Source: JACVRU01 sp040905885
GTDB taxonomy: Bacteria; Actinomycetota; Thermoleophilia; Gaiellales; Gaiellaceae
Assembly: GCA_040905885.1 (NCBI GenBank)
Contig: JBBDQR010000057.1
Location: forward strand, 1 to 42,644
Length of the DNA stretch: 42,644 nucleotides
Reading direction: 5' to 3'
The notes beneath the pieces were generated by a model. It searched no databases. It worked only from the letters and a program-made list of their open reading frames with translations, and was not told the origin of the DNA. Of this stretch, positions 1 through 6,662 are shown piece by piece. The stretch's first letter is position 1. Each line of letters starts with the position of its first letter. The translations under genes and the position numbers were made by a program.

Positions 1-169
<169 letters not shown>

Positions 170-233
170 GTGAACACCTCGAAGTGTCGCTATGGAGTTT
201 TGAGGGTGCGCCGGATCGGCGCAGCCGACAATT

Positions 234-349
<116 letters not shown>

Positions 350-357
350 TTAGATCA

Positions 358-379
358 GGGGCCGCCGAGAGGCGGCCCC
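358..379 (+). terminator. terminator hairpin after the rRNA operon
   Basis: GGGGCCGCC (358-366) and GGCGGCCCC (371-379) form a perfect 9-bp stem closed by a GAGA tetraloop and followed by TTCG. It lies between 5S and the converging gene that ends at 393, so it could stop transcription in both directions. The U-tract is weak. Confidence 0.7.
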
Positions 380-392
380 TTCGCGTGGTCCA

Positions 393-1397
393 CTAGCGCC
401 GCGCGACGAATGCGCGCTTGAACCGCGCCAGCTTCTCGAGGAGCTCGAGCCCGTAGTCGGTCGCCGGCTCGATCTGCGTGTTCTCGTGCCACTCGTTCCA
501 CGACGTCACCGTCATCAACCCGAGCCGCGGGTCGACGTACGTGCCCGCGAGGGAAAGGCCCCGCTCGAAGAGGCGCGGCTCGCTGAGGACGTAGTGGCCC
601 TCCTCCGGCCGGAAACCGCGGTCGTCGTACCCGGGCAGCGCGCCCGGCACGAACGCGACGCGCCGCTCGGCCGCCACCCGCCTGAAGGCGCGGTACCGGC
701 CCTCGACGAGCCGCAGGAAGCCGGTCTGCGGCTGGGTGCGGCTGTAGAGGATGTAGCCGGTGATCGCGTCGTAGAGGCGGATCCGCGCCCGCGACGGCCC
801 GAGGTCCCAGTCGACCTCGTCGCCGATCAGGTAGAGCTCTATCGCCCAGGCCGCGCGGACGTGCTCGCGCAACGCGTGGATCGCCTCCGCGTAGGCGCCG
901 CGGAAGATGCGCGAGACGTAGAGGACGACCACCGGGCGACCGCCGATGCGGTAGTAGGCCGGGCTGCGGAAGTAGGTCTCGGCCAGGTAGTCGAAGTCGC
1001 GCAGCAGGATCTCCCGCTCGCGCTCGCCGAAGACGATCCGGTTGTCGGTCAGGCCCAGGCGCAGGATCGACTCGTAGAGGATGGCGATGCGCGTCCGGCC
1101 TCGAGCCGGGGAGGGGAGCAGGTGGTCGCGCAGGGTGACGTCGCCGGCGCTGCCCGGCCCGAGCCAGCTCGCCAGGAAGACGTCGACGCCGTACCGGCCG
1201 GCCCAGGCGTAGTGCGTCGCGATCGTCTCCGGGTCACGGCTGTCGTAGCCCCCGAGCGCCGGCGTGCGCATCGTCCCGCGCGCCCACTGCGTCGAGTCGT
1301 ACCAGGGGTAGTAGTACGCCGCCACCGTCAGGGGTGCCGGCGTCGCCGGGACGGCGAGCGCGACGGCCGCGACCAGTCCTGCGAGCGCCGCTGTCAT
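393..1397 (-). CDS. secreted GH99-like (WbsX-type) glycan-associated protein
   Basis: This 334-residue protein begins with a hydrophobic, Ala/Val-rich signal-like segment (residues 1-21). The mature part starts with AYYYPWY, which together with the late SWNEWHENTQIEP motif (about residues 299-311) is typical of the glycoside hydrolase 99-like/WbsX fold, a (beta/alpha)8 barrel. A RPVVVLYV strand and repeated barrel-like strand/helix alternation fit. Known GH99 enzymes are endo-alpha-mannosidases or mannanases; WbsX-like proteins sit in polysaccharide loci. Export to the cell surface and action on a glycan are inferred, and the substrate is unknown. Its ATG overlaps the stop of the upstream HtpX-like gene by four bases (ATGA), so the two are translationally coupled. 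Confidence 0.75.
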   Translation of the reverse strand: MTAALAGLVAAVALAVPATPAPLTVAAYYYPWYDSTQWARGTMRTPALGGYDSRDPETIATHYAWAGRYGVDVFLASWLGPGSAGDVTLRDHLLPSPARGRTRIAILYESILRLGLTDNRIVFGEREREILLRDFDYLAETYFRSPAYYRIGGRPVVVLYVSRIFRGAYAEAIHALREHVRAAWAIELYLIGDEVDWDLGPSRARIRLYDAITGYILYSRTQPQTGFLRLVEGRYRAFRRVAAERRVAFVPGALPGYDDRGFRPEEGHYVLSEPRLFERGLSLAGTYVDPRLGLMTVTSWNEWHENTQIEPATDYGLELLEKLARFKRAFVARR

Positions 1398-2236
1398 GCC
1401 GCTCGGAGCTTCTCCCGCCAGTCGGGATCGAGGTCGCGGAGCCTGCGGACGCGCTCCGCCACGGGCGGGTGCGTGGCGAAGAGCCCGGCCAGGCCCTCCT
1501 CGACGAACGGGTTGACGGGGTAGAGCGGCTCCGTCGCCGGGCTGGCGCGAAAGTCGACGAGCTCGACCGCCTGCTCGAGCCGGATCAGCGCGTCGGCGAG
1601 CCCGTGCGGCGACTCGCAGAGCCAGGCCGCGGCCCGGTCTGCGGCGAGCTCCCGCTTCGGCGACAGCAGCAGGTGGACGAAGGCCGACGCGACCGGCCCG
1701 AGGAGGAAGAGCAGCGCCCGCTGGAGGAAGCCGCCCACGCGCGAGAGCTCGACGATCGTTGCCGCGAGGACGACCGCGATCGTCTGGACGAGGACGTCAC
1801 GGCTGCGGACGTGCGCGAGCTCGTGGGCGAGCACGCCCTCGAGCTCGGCCGGCGGCAGGGCGGCGAGGAGCCCGCTCGAGACGGCGAGCGTCGCGCCGCC
1901 GGGCCCGCGCCCGACCACGTACGCGCGCGGATGCCCGTCCGGCATCAGCTGCAGCTTCGGCTTCGGGACGCCGGCCCGCGCCGCCAGCCGCTCCACCGTC
2001 GAATGCAGCGCCGGCGCCTGGGCCTGCGTCAGCTCCCGGGCGCCGAGCATCCCGAGCACGAAGCGGTCGCCGTACCAGTAGACGGCGGCCGCGAAGGCCA
2101 CGGCGGCGGCGCCGAACAGGAGCACGAGCCGGTAGCCGCCGAGCGCCCAGCCCAGCGCACCGGCCCCGGCGCAGAGGGCCGCGAACAGCGTCGTCGCCAT
2201 CCCGAGGTTCCGGACGACGGCCCAGCTGCCGCCCAC
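1394..2236 (-). CDS. htpX: HtpX-like M48 membrane zinc metalloprotease
   Basis: A 280-residue protein with two N-terminal membrane segments (about residues 15-57), the zinc site HELAH (138-142) followed by a third membrane region (about 150-190), and the downstream KRELAAD motif whose Glu196 would be the third zinc ligand. This is the M48B HtpX layout, about the usual length. HtpX proteases degrade damaged membrane proteins and support envelope stress responses. Translation starts at GTG 2236; an ATG at residue 13 is an alternative. It sits 4 bp after the small upstream gene and overlaps the downstream GH99-like gene by 4 bp, within a four-gene minus-strand operon. Confidence 0.88.
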   Translation of the reverse strand: MGGSWAVVRNLGMATTLFAALCAGAGALGWALGGYRLVLLFGAAAVAFAAAVYWYGDRFVLGMLGARELTQAQAPALHSTVERLAARAGVPKPKLQLMPDGHPRAYVVGRGPGGATLAVSSGLLAALPPAELEGVLAHELAHVRSRDVLVQTIAVVLAATIVELSRVGGFLQRALLFLLGPVASAFVHLLLSPKRELAADRAAAWLCESPHGLADALIRLEQAVELVDFRASPATEPLYPVNPFVEEGLAGLFATHPPVAERVRRLRDLDPDWREKLRAA

Positions 2237-2240
2237 AGGC

Positions 2241-2489
2241 CTACGGCGTGTCGTCGGGCTCGTCTTCGGTGAGCCCGCGGGGAGGCCAGTGGTCGGCGGG
2301 AGCGTCGCAACGGCTCGTGCAGTGGAGAGAAGCGATGTTCTGGAGCGGGACGAGGATGTGCCCGTTCAGCTCGATGTGGGCGACGTCGTCGACGTAGCAG
2401 TACGCGGTGAGGACGCCTTCCTGGTACTCGCCGCCGAACAGGGCGACCTCGACCTGCTCGCCCTTGTACTTGTGCGTGTAGTCCTCCAC
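2241..2489 (-). CDS. small conserved protein, possible LSm/SH3-like barrel
   Basis: An 82-residue protein starting at GTG 2489, 6 bp after the histidine phosphatase stop and 4 bp before htpX, so it is very likely a real operon member. Residues 10-56 alternate short beta strands: QVEVALFGG, EGVLTAYCYVDDVAHIEL, HILVPLQNIASLH. This order, with a Gly-rich turn and a terminal VPLxNIxSL, resembles the small Sm/LSm-type or SH3-like barrels, but the match is by eye only. The last 25 residues are polar and probably disordered. The function is unknown. Confidence 0.65.
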   Translation of the reverse strand: MEDYTHKYKGEQVEVALFGGEYQEGVLTAYCYVDDVAHIELNGHILVPLQNIASLHCTSRCDAPADHWPPRGLTEDEPDDTP

Positions 2490-2495
2490 CCGGGC

Positions 2496-3014
2496 TCAGT
2501 CTACTTCGAGGTCGAAGACGGAGCAGTTGCCCGCCCGCTCCTCGCTGAGCGGGTGCGCGTGGTGGAGGAGGGCGGCCCGGATCGGCCCTCCGTGACAGAC
2601 GACGAGCACCGTCTCGCCGGCGTGCGCGGCCGCGATCGCCTCTAGCGACTCGAGCACCCGGCGGAGCATCTCCTCGCGCGTCTCACCGTCCGGCGGCCCG
2701 TGCGCATCGGGGAACCGGTGCTCCACCTCGACGTCCCGCAGGCCCTCCCACGAGCCGAACCGCCGCTCGCGAAGGCCGGGGACGGCGACGACGTCGAGCC
2801 CCAGCCGGGCCGCGACGATCCGCGCCGTCTCGTGCGCGCGCACGAGGTCGGAGGAGTAGACGGCGGCGATCGGCTCGCCGGCCAGCTGCTCGGCGAGCTC
2901 CTCCGCCTGGGCGCGCCCGGTCTCGTTCAGAGGCCGGTCGGAGTGCCCCTGCCAGCGCCGCTCGAGGTTCCAGTCCGTCTCGCCGTGACGGGCGAGGATG
3001 ATCCGCGTGGGCAT
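2496..3014 (-). CDS. histidine phosphatase family protein
   Basis: A 172-residue member of the phosphoglycerate mutase-like superfamily. The catalytic ARHGET motif sits at residues 8-13 (His10 the expected phospho-acceptor). YSSDLVRAHETA is the second conserved region, RRFGSWEG supplies the acidic catalytic residue, and VVCHGG carries the second histidine. It is close to CobC/GpmB-type broad-specificity phosphatases; the true substrate cannot be assigned. It is the first gene of a minus-strand operon, and only 21 bp separate its start from the divergent SDR gene, so its promoter must overlap that gap or the SDR coding region. Confidence 0.85.
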   Translation of the reverse strand: MPTRIILARHGETDWNLERRWQGHSDRPLNETGRAQAEELAEQLAGEPIAAVYSSDLVRAHETARIVAARLGLDVVAVPGLRERRFGSWEGLRDVEVEHRFPDAHGPPDGETREEMLRRVLESLEAIAAAHAGETVLVVCHGGPIRAALLHHAHPLSEERAGNCSVFDLEVD

Positions 3015-3021
3015 CGCCGAC

Positions 3022-3027
3022 TAACCT
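3022..3027 (+). promoter_or_regulatory. -10-like box for a leaderless SDR mRNA
   Basis: TAACCT lies 8 nt before the ATG at 3036, and there is no Shine-Dalgarno between them. The same arrangement recurs before five other genes in the window. Confidence 0.4.
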
Positions 3028-3035
3028 AGCGGCCC

Positions 3036-3791
3036 ATGGACCTGGGCCTGCGCGGCAAGACCTGCATCGTCACCGGCTCGACCGGCGGCATCGGCCTCGA
3101 GACCGCGAGGCTGCTCGCCGCGGAGGGAGCGCGGGTCGTCACCAGCGGGCGGAGCGCCGCGCCCGGGGTGGGGGAGGAGCTGCACGTCCAGGCCGACCTG
3201 GCCCGACCCGGCGAGCCGGAGCGGCTGATCGAGGAGGCAGGCGCCGTCGACGTCCTCGTCAACAACGCCGGCGCCGCCTACCAGCGGGACTTCCTCGAGG
3301 TGACCGACGAGCAGTGGCAGGAGATGTGGGACGTGAACGTGATGAGCGCCGTGCGCGCGATCCGGGCGGTCGTCCCGGGGATGCGCGAGCGGGGCGGGGG
3401 AGCGATCGTGAACGTCTCCTCGACGGCGGGCAAGCGCCCCTCGACCGGGATGCCCGACTACTCCGTGGTCAAGGCGGCGCTGCTCTCGGTCTCGCGGCTC
3501 ACCGCCGACCTCTATGCGAAGGACGGCATCCGCTGCAACGCGGTCACGCCCGGGCCGACAGCGACCGACGCCTGGCTCGGCGAGGGCGGGCTCGCCGATC
3601 AGCAGGCCGCGCGGACGGGCAAGAGCCGGGAGGAGGTGCTTGCGGCCGTCGGCGCCGGGCGCCCGCTCGGCCGCCTCGCCGAGCCGGAGGAGATCGCGGC
3701 GGTGATCGTCTTCCTGTGCTCGGACCGTGCCGGTTATGTAACGGGTGCGGCCTGGAGCGCGGACGGCGGCACCGTCCCGATCATCATCTAA
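3036..3791 (+). CDS. SDR family NAD(P)-dependent oxidoreductase
   Basis: A 251-residue classical short-chain dehydrogenase. The Rossmann motif TGSTGGIG lies at residues 13-20 and NNAG at 76-79. The catalytic tetrad is N101, S129, Y142 and K146 (YSVVK). The C-terminal GAAWSADGGT fits the FabG/3-oxoacyl reductase type. It reduces or oxidises a carbonyl/hydroxyl group with NAD(P)H; the substrate is not predictable. The ATG has no ribosome binding site but a TAACCT box 8 nt upstream, suggesting a leaderless message. The dGTPase gene follows after 9 bp. Confidence 0.92.
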   Translation: MDLGLRGKTCIVTGSTGGIGLETARLLAAEGARVVTSGRSAAPGVGEELHVQADLARPGEPERLIEEAGAVDVLVNNAGAAYQRDFLEVTDEQWQEMWDVNVMSAVRAIRAVVPGMRERGGGAIVNVSSTAGKRPSTGMPDYSVVKAALLSVSRLTADLYAKDGIRCNAVTPGPTATDAWLGEGGLADQQAARTGKSREEVLAAVGAGRPLGRLAEPEEIAAVIVFLCSDRAGYVTGAAWSADGGTVPIII

Positions 3792-3794
3792 GCT
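3789..3794 (+). promoter_or_regulatory. -10-like box before the dGTPase start
   Basis: TAAGCT overlaps the SDR stop codon and lies 6 nt before the ATG at 3801. This is the spacing expected for a leaderless internal promoter. No clear -35 box is seen. Confidence 0.35.
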
Positions 3795-3800
3795 CGATCG

Positions 3801-4757
3801 ATGCCGGAGCTGGCCGGACGAGTCGCCGACGCCTTCGAGGCGCGCATCCGAGAGCAGGAGGAGCAGTGGCTCTCGCCGCTCGCCGTGCGGTCGTACGACA
3901 CCGGCGGTCGTCTCCGCGACGAGGAGCAGTGCCGGCTGCGCACTCCCTTCCAGCGCGACCGCGACCGCATCCTCCACTCGAAGCCGTTCCGCCGCCTGAA
4001 GGGGAAGACGCAGGTCTTCATCGACCCGGCCGGCGACCACTACCGGACGCGGATGACGCACACGCTCGAGACGACCGCCATCGCGCGCGGCGTCGCGCGC
4101 GCCCTGCGCCTGAACGAGGACCTGACGGAGGCCGTCGGCCTCGGCCACGACATGGGCCACACGCCGTTCGGCCACACCGGCGAGGGGGCGCTCGACGACT
4201 GCCTGCGCGAGCGCTTCGGCCGCCGCTTCCACCACAACGAGCAGTCGCTCCGGCTCGCGGAAGAGCTCAACCTCACCTCGAGGGTGAGGGACGGGATCCT
4301 CAACCACACCGGGGCGTCCGAGCCGGCCACGCTCGAGGGCCGGATCGTTCGCATCGTCGACCGCGTGGCGTACATCAACCACGACATCGACGACGCGATC
4401 CGGTTCGGGATCCTCGGCCCGGCGGAGCTGCCTCGGGACGAGATCGAGCTGCTCGGCGAGACCGGCTCCGCGCGCATCGACACGCTCGTCCACGACCTCG
4501 TCGAGACCTCGGAGCGGGAGGGGGACATCCGCCAGTCCCAGGAGGTCGGGGAGGCGATGTTGTCGCTGCGCTCCTTCATGTTCGAGCGCGTCTACCTCGG
4601 CCCGCACACCCGGCTGGAGCACGACCGCGCCCGCGAGGTCGTCCGCAGGATCTTCGACCACCTGATCGACCGAGGCGACGATGTCGACGAGGCCGTCGAC
4701 TACCTGTCGGGGATGACCGACCGGTTCGCGCTGACCTACGTGGCGACGATCGGCTGA
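3801..4757 (+). CDS. dgt: deoxyguanosinetriphosphate triphosphohydrolase-like protein
   Basis: A 318-residue HD-domain phosphohydrolase. The motifs follow the dGTPase family: RDRILHSKPFRRLKGKTQVF (residues 52-73), RMTHTLE with metal-ligand His87, GLGHDMGHTPFGH with His116-Asp117 and His120/His125, and YINHDIDDA downstream with the remaining metal Asp. It converts dNTPs to the deoxynucleoside plus tripolyphosphate and so helps set dNTP levels. Its stop overlaps the dnaG start by one base (TGATG), an order common in actinobacteria, which ties nucleotide supply to primer synthesis. Confidence 0.92.
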   Translation: MPELAGRVADAFEARIREQEEQWLSPLAVRSYDTGGRLRDEEQCRLRTPFQRDRDRILHSKPFRRLKGKTQVFIDPAGDHYRTRMTHTLETTAIARGVARALRLNEDLTEAVGLGHDMGHTPFGHTGEGALDDCLRERFGRRFHHNEQSLRLAEELNLTSRVRDGILNHTGASEPATLEGRIVRIVDRVAYINHDIDDAIRFGILGPAELPRDEIELLGETGSARIDTLVHDLVETSEREGDIRQSQEVGEAMLSLRSFMFERVYLGPHTRLEHDRAREVVRRIFDHLIDRGDDVDEAVDYLSGMTDRFALTYVATIG

Positions 4758-6388
4758 TGGCGCGGATCAAGCAGGCGTCCGTCGAGGAGGTCAAGGCGGC
4801 CGCCGACATGCTCGCGGTCGTCTCGCCCCGGACGCAGCTCCGCAAGCAGGGCGGCCGCTACATGGGGCGCTGCCCGTTCCACGAGGACCGGACGCCGAGC
4901 TTCTCCGTCAACGCCCACGACAAGCTCTACTACTGCTTCGGCTGCGGCAAGGGCGGCGACCTGATCTCGTTCGTCCGCGAGACGGAGAACCTCGACTTCG
5001 CCGGCGCCGTCGAGTGGCTGGCCGAGCGCTTCAACGTCCGCCTCGAGTACGAGGAGACCTCGCCCCGCCAGGAGGAGGAGCGGCGCCGCCGCGAGCGCCT
5101 GCTCGAGCTGCTCGACACGGCGGCGTCCTTCTACGAGCGCTACCTCTGGGAGTCGCAGGCCGGCGGCTTCGCCCGCGACTACCTCACGGGCCGCGGGCTC
5201 GGCGAAGCCGCCTGCCGCGAGTTCCGCCTGGGGTTCGCGCTGGGCGGCGACGTGCTCGCGCGGAAGGCGGGTGAGAAGGAGTTCACGCCGGCGGAGCTCC
5301 AGGCGGCCGGGCTCGTCAACCGCGCCGGCCGCGACTACTTCCAGCAGCGGCTCCTCTTCCCGCTCACGGACGCCCGCGGCCGGGTGGTCGGCTTCCAGGC
5401 GCGCAAGCTCCGCGAGGACGACCCGCTGCGCGCCAAGTACGTGAACTCGCCTGAGGGCGAGCTCTTCCGCAAGGGCGACCTGCTGTACGGGCTGCACCTG
5501 GCGCGGAACGCGATCGCAAAGGCCGGTCGGGCTGTTGTCGTCGAAGGCAACACGGACGTGATCGCCCTCCGGCAGGCGGGCTTCGGGCCGGTGGTCGCGT
5601 CCATGGGCACGGCCCTCACGGAGCGACAGCTCGGCGAGCTCGGCCGGCTGACCCACGCGCTCGTCCTCTGCTTCGACGGGGACGCCGCGGGCGAGGCGGC
5701 CACGCTCCGGGGGATGGAGCTCGCCGCCGCCCGGGGGTTCGAGCTCAAGGTCGTGGCGATGCCGCCGGGGCTCGACCCGGCGGATGTGGCCGCCGACTTC
5801 GAGGCGCACCTCGGACGGGCCGAGCCCTACGCGATCTACCGCGTGCGCGTCGAGCTCGACCGTGCGCCGGACCGCAGCGCGGCCTACGAGCGCGCCAAGC
5901 AGGTGCTCGATGCATTACCGGATTCCCCGGAGCGGCAGGAGGCGTGGCGGCTCGCGAACGACCGACTCGACATGACGGTCCAGGTTCGCGCCGCGGTGCC
6001 CTCGACGAAGGCAGCGGTCTCTCCTCGGATGCTCGAGCTCGGCGACCGGCTCGAGCGCGGGGCGCTCGCCGGCGTCGTCGCGCACTCCGGGCTCGTGCGC
6101 GTGCTCGGCGAGCTCGGCCCGGATCACTTCGACTCGGAGCTCCACCGGCGCACGTGCGCGCATCTCCTCGATCCCGGGCAACCGGATTCCGAGCTCGTCG
6201 CATTCCTTGCCGAGCTCGACGCGCGCGCGGCCGCGGAGGGAATCGACGCCGACACGGCGGAGCAGTTCCTGCTGCGCTTGCGGGAGCGGAAGCTCAGACG
6301 CGAGCTCGAGACGGCGGACGAAGAGCGTCTGCCCGATCTCCAGCAGGCGCTCGCGAAGGTGCGGACGGCGTTCCGCGAATTCGCCTAG
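4757..6388 (+). CDS. dnaG: DNA primase
   Basis: A 543-residue DnaG. The CHC2 zinc finger is complete: C39, H42, C60 and C63, the last two in YYCFGCGKGGD. Next come the primase N-lobe (FxxxRLLFPLTDARGRVVGFQAR) and the TOPRIM core, with E263 in VVVEGNTDV and the metal-binding Asp pair D307/D309 in CFDGDAAG. The C-terminal helical region, which would contact the replicative helicase, is Leu/Glu-rich and shorter than in longer homologues. ATG 4757 is chosen because it overlaps the dGTPase stop and yields a normal primase N-terminus. It synthesises RNA primers at the fork. Confidence 0.95.
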   Translation: MARIKQASVEEVKAAADMLAVVSPRTQLRKQGGRYMGRCPFHEDRTPSFSVNAHDKLYYCFGCGKGGDLISFVRETENLDFAGAVEWLAERFNVRLEYEETSPRQEEERRRRERLLELLDTAASFYERYLWESQAGGFARDYLTGRGLGEAACREFRLGFALGGDVLARKAGEKEFTPAELQAAGLVNRAGRDYFQQRLLFPLTDARGRVVGFQARKLREDDPLRAKYVNSPEGELFRKGDLLYGLHLARNAIAKAGRAVVVEGNTDVIALRQAGFGPVVASMGTALTERQLGELGRLTHALVLCFDGDAAGEAATLRGMELAAARGFELKVVAMPPGLDPADVAADFEAHLGRAEPYAIYRVRVELDRAPDRSAAYERAKQVLDALPDSPERQEAWRLANDRLDMTVQVRAAVPSTKAAVSPRMLELGDRLERGALAGVVAHSGLVRVLGELGPDHFDSELHRRTCAHLLDPGQPDSELVAFLAELDARAAAEGIDADTAEQFLLRLRERKLRRELETADEERLPDLQQALAKVRTAFREFA

Positions 6389-6413
6389 GCGCTGGCTACA
6401 CTGCTCGGGCCGT

Positions 6414-6488
<75 letters not shown>

Positions 6489-6516
6489 CTCCGTCTTGTC
6501 CTTTTTATCTCTTTGC

Positions 6517-6536
6517 CGCGCGCGCGCGTGCGCGCG
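6517..6536. repeat. alternating CG/TG tract (Z-DNA-prone), also a hairpin
   Basis: Twenty bases strictly alternate pyrimidine-purine, almost all CG steps. CCGCGCGC (6516-6523) can also pair with GCGCGCGG (6530-6537) as an 8-bp hairpin with a 6-nt loop. It lies between the tRNA and the promoter of the giant gene. It could act as a terminator or as a supercoil-sensitive element. Confidence 0.6.
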
Positions 6537-6560
6537 GGTACCAGACCGTGACCGCTGGGT

Positions 6561-6582
6561 CAATGGGCCGATCGGCCTATTG
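6561..6582. promoter_or_regulatory. operator-like palindrome at the giant gene promoter
   Basis: The half-sites CAATGGGCC and GGCCTATTG flank a GATC centre, giving a 22-bp near-perfect inverted repeat with one mismatched pair. Its right end overlaps the proposed -35 box (6580-6585). A close copy lies at 28654-28671 in front of the next secreted-protein gene. The placement is what a repressor site would show. Confidence 0.65.
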
Positions 6583-6608
6583 AAACGCGATCGACCTGCT
6601 CCTAGAGT
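6580..6608 (+). promoter_or_regulatory. sigma-70-like promoter of the giant gene
   Basis: TTGAAA (6580-6585) and TAGAGT (6603-6608) are separated by exactly 17 bp, matching housekeeping promoter spacing. Transcription would start near 6614-6616, leaving a leader of about 48 nt before the proposed TTG start. The leader carries the short inverted repeat CCCCA/TGGGG (about 6617-6628). Confidence 0.6.
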
Positions 6609-6647
6609 CAGGACTACCCCATCTGGGGGATGGGACTGGGACCCTTT

Positions 6648-6657
6648 AGGGGAGGGG
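6648..6657 (+). promoter_or_regulatory. ribosome binding site that decides the giant gene start
   Basis: AGGGGAGGGG contains GGAGG (6651-6655), 7 nt before the in-frame TTG at 6663. The upstream ATG at 6630 has only a G-run touching it directly, so its spacing is wrong for initiation. Confidence 0.6.
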
Positions 6658-6662
6658 ACGTT

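Noticed and set aside
3021..4661. Minus-strand 546-residue frame over SDR and dGTPase
   Set aside because: It is antisense to two well-supported enzymes and has shadow-like composition.
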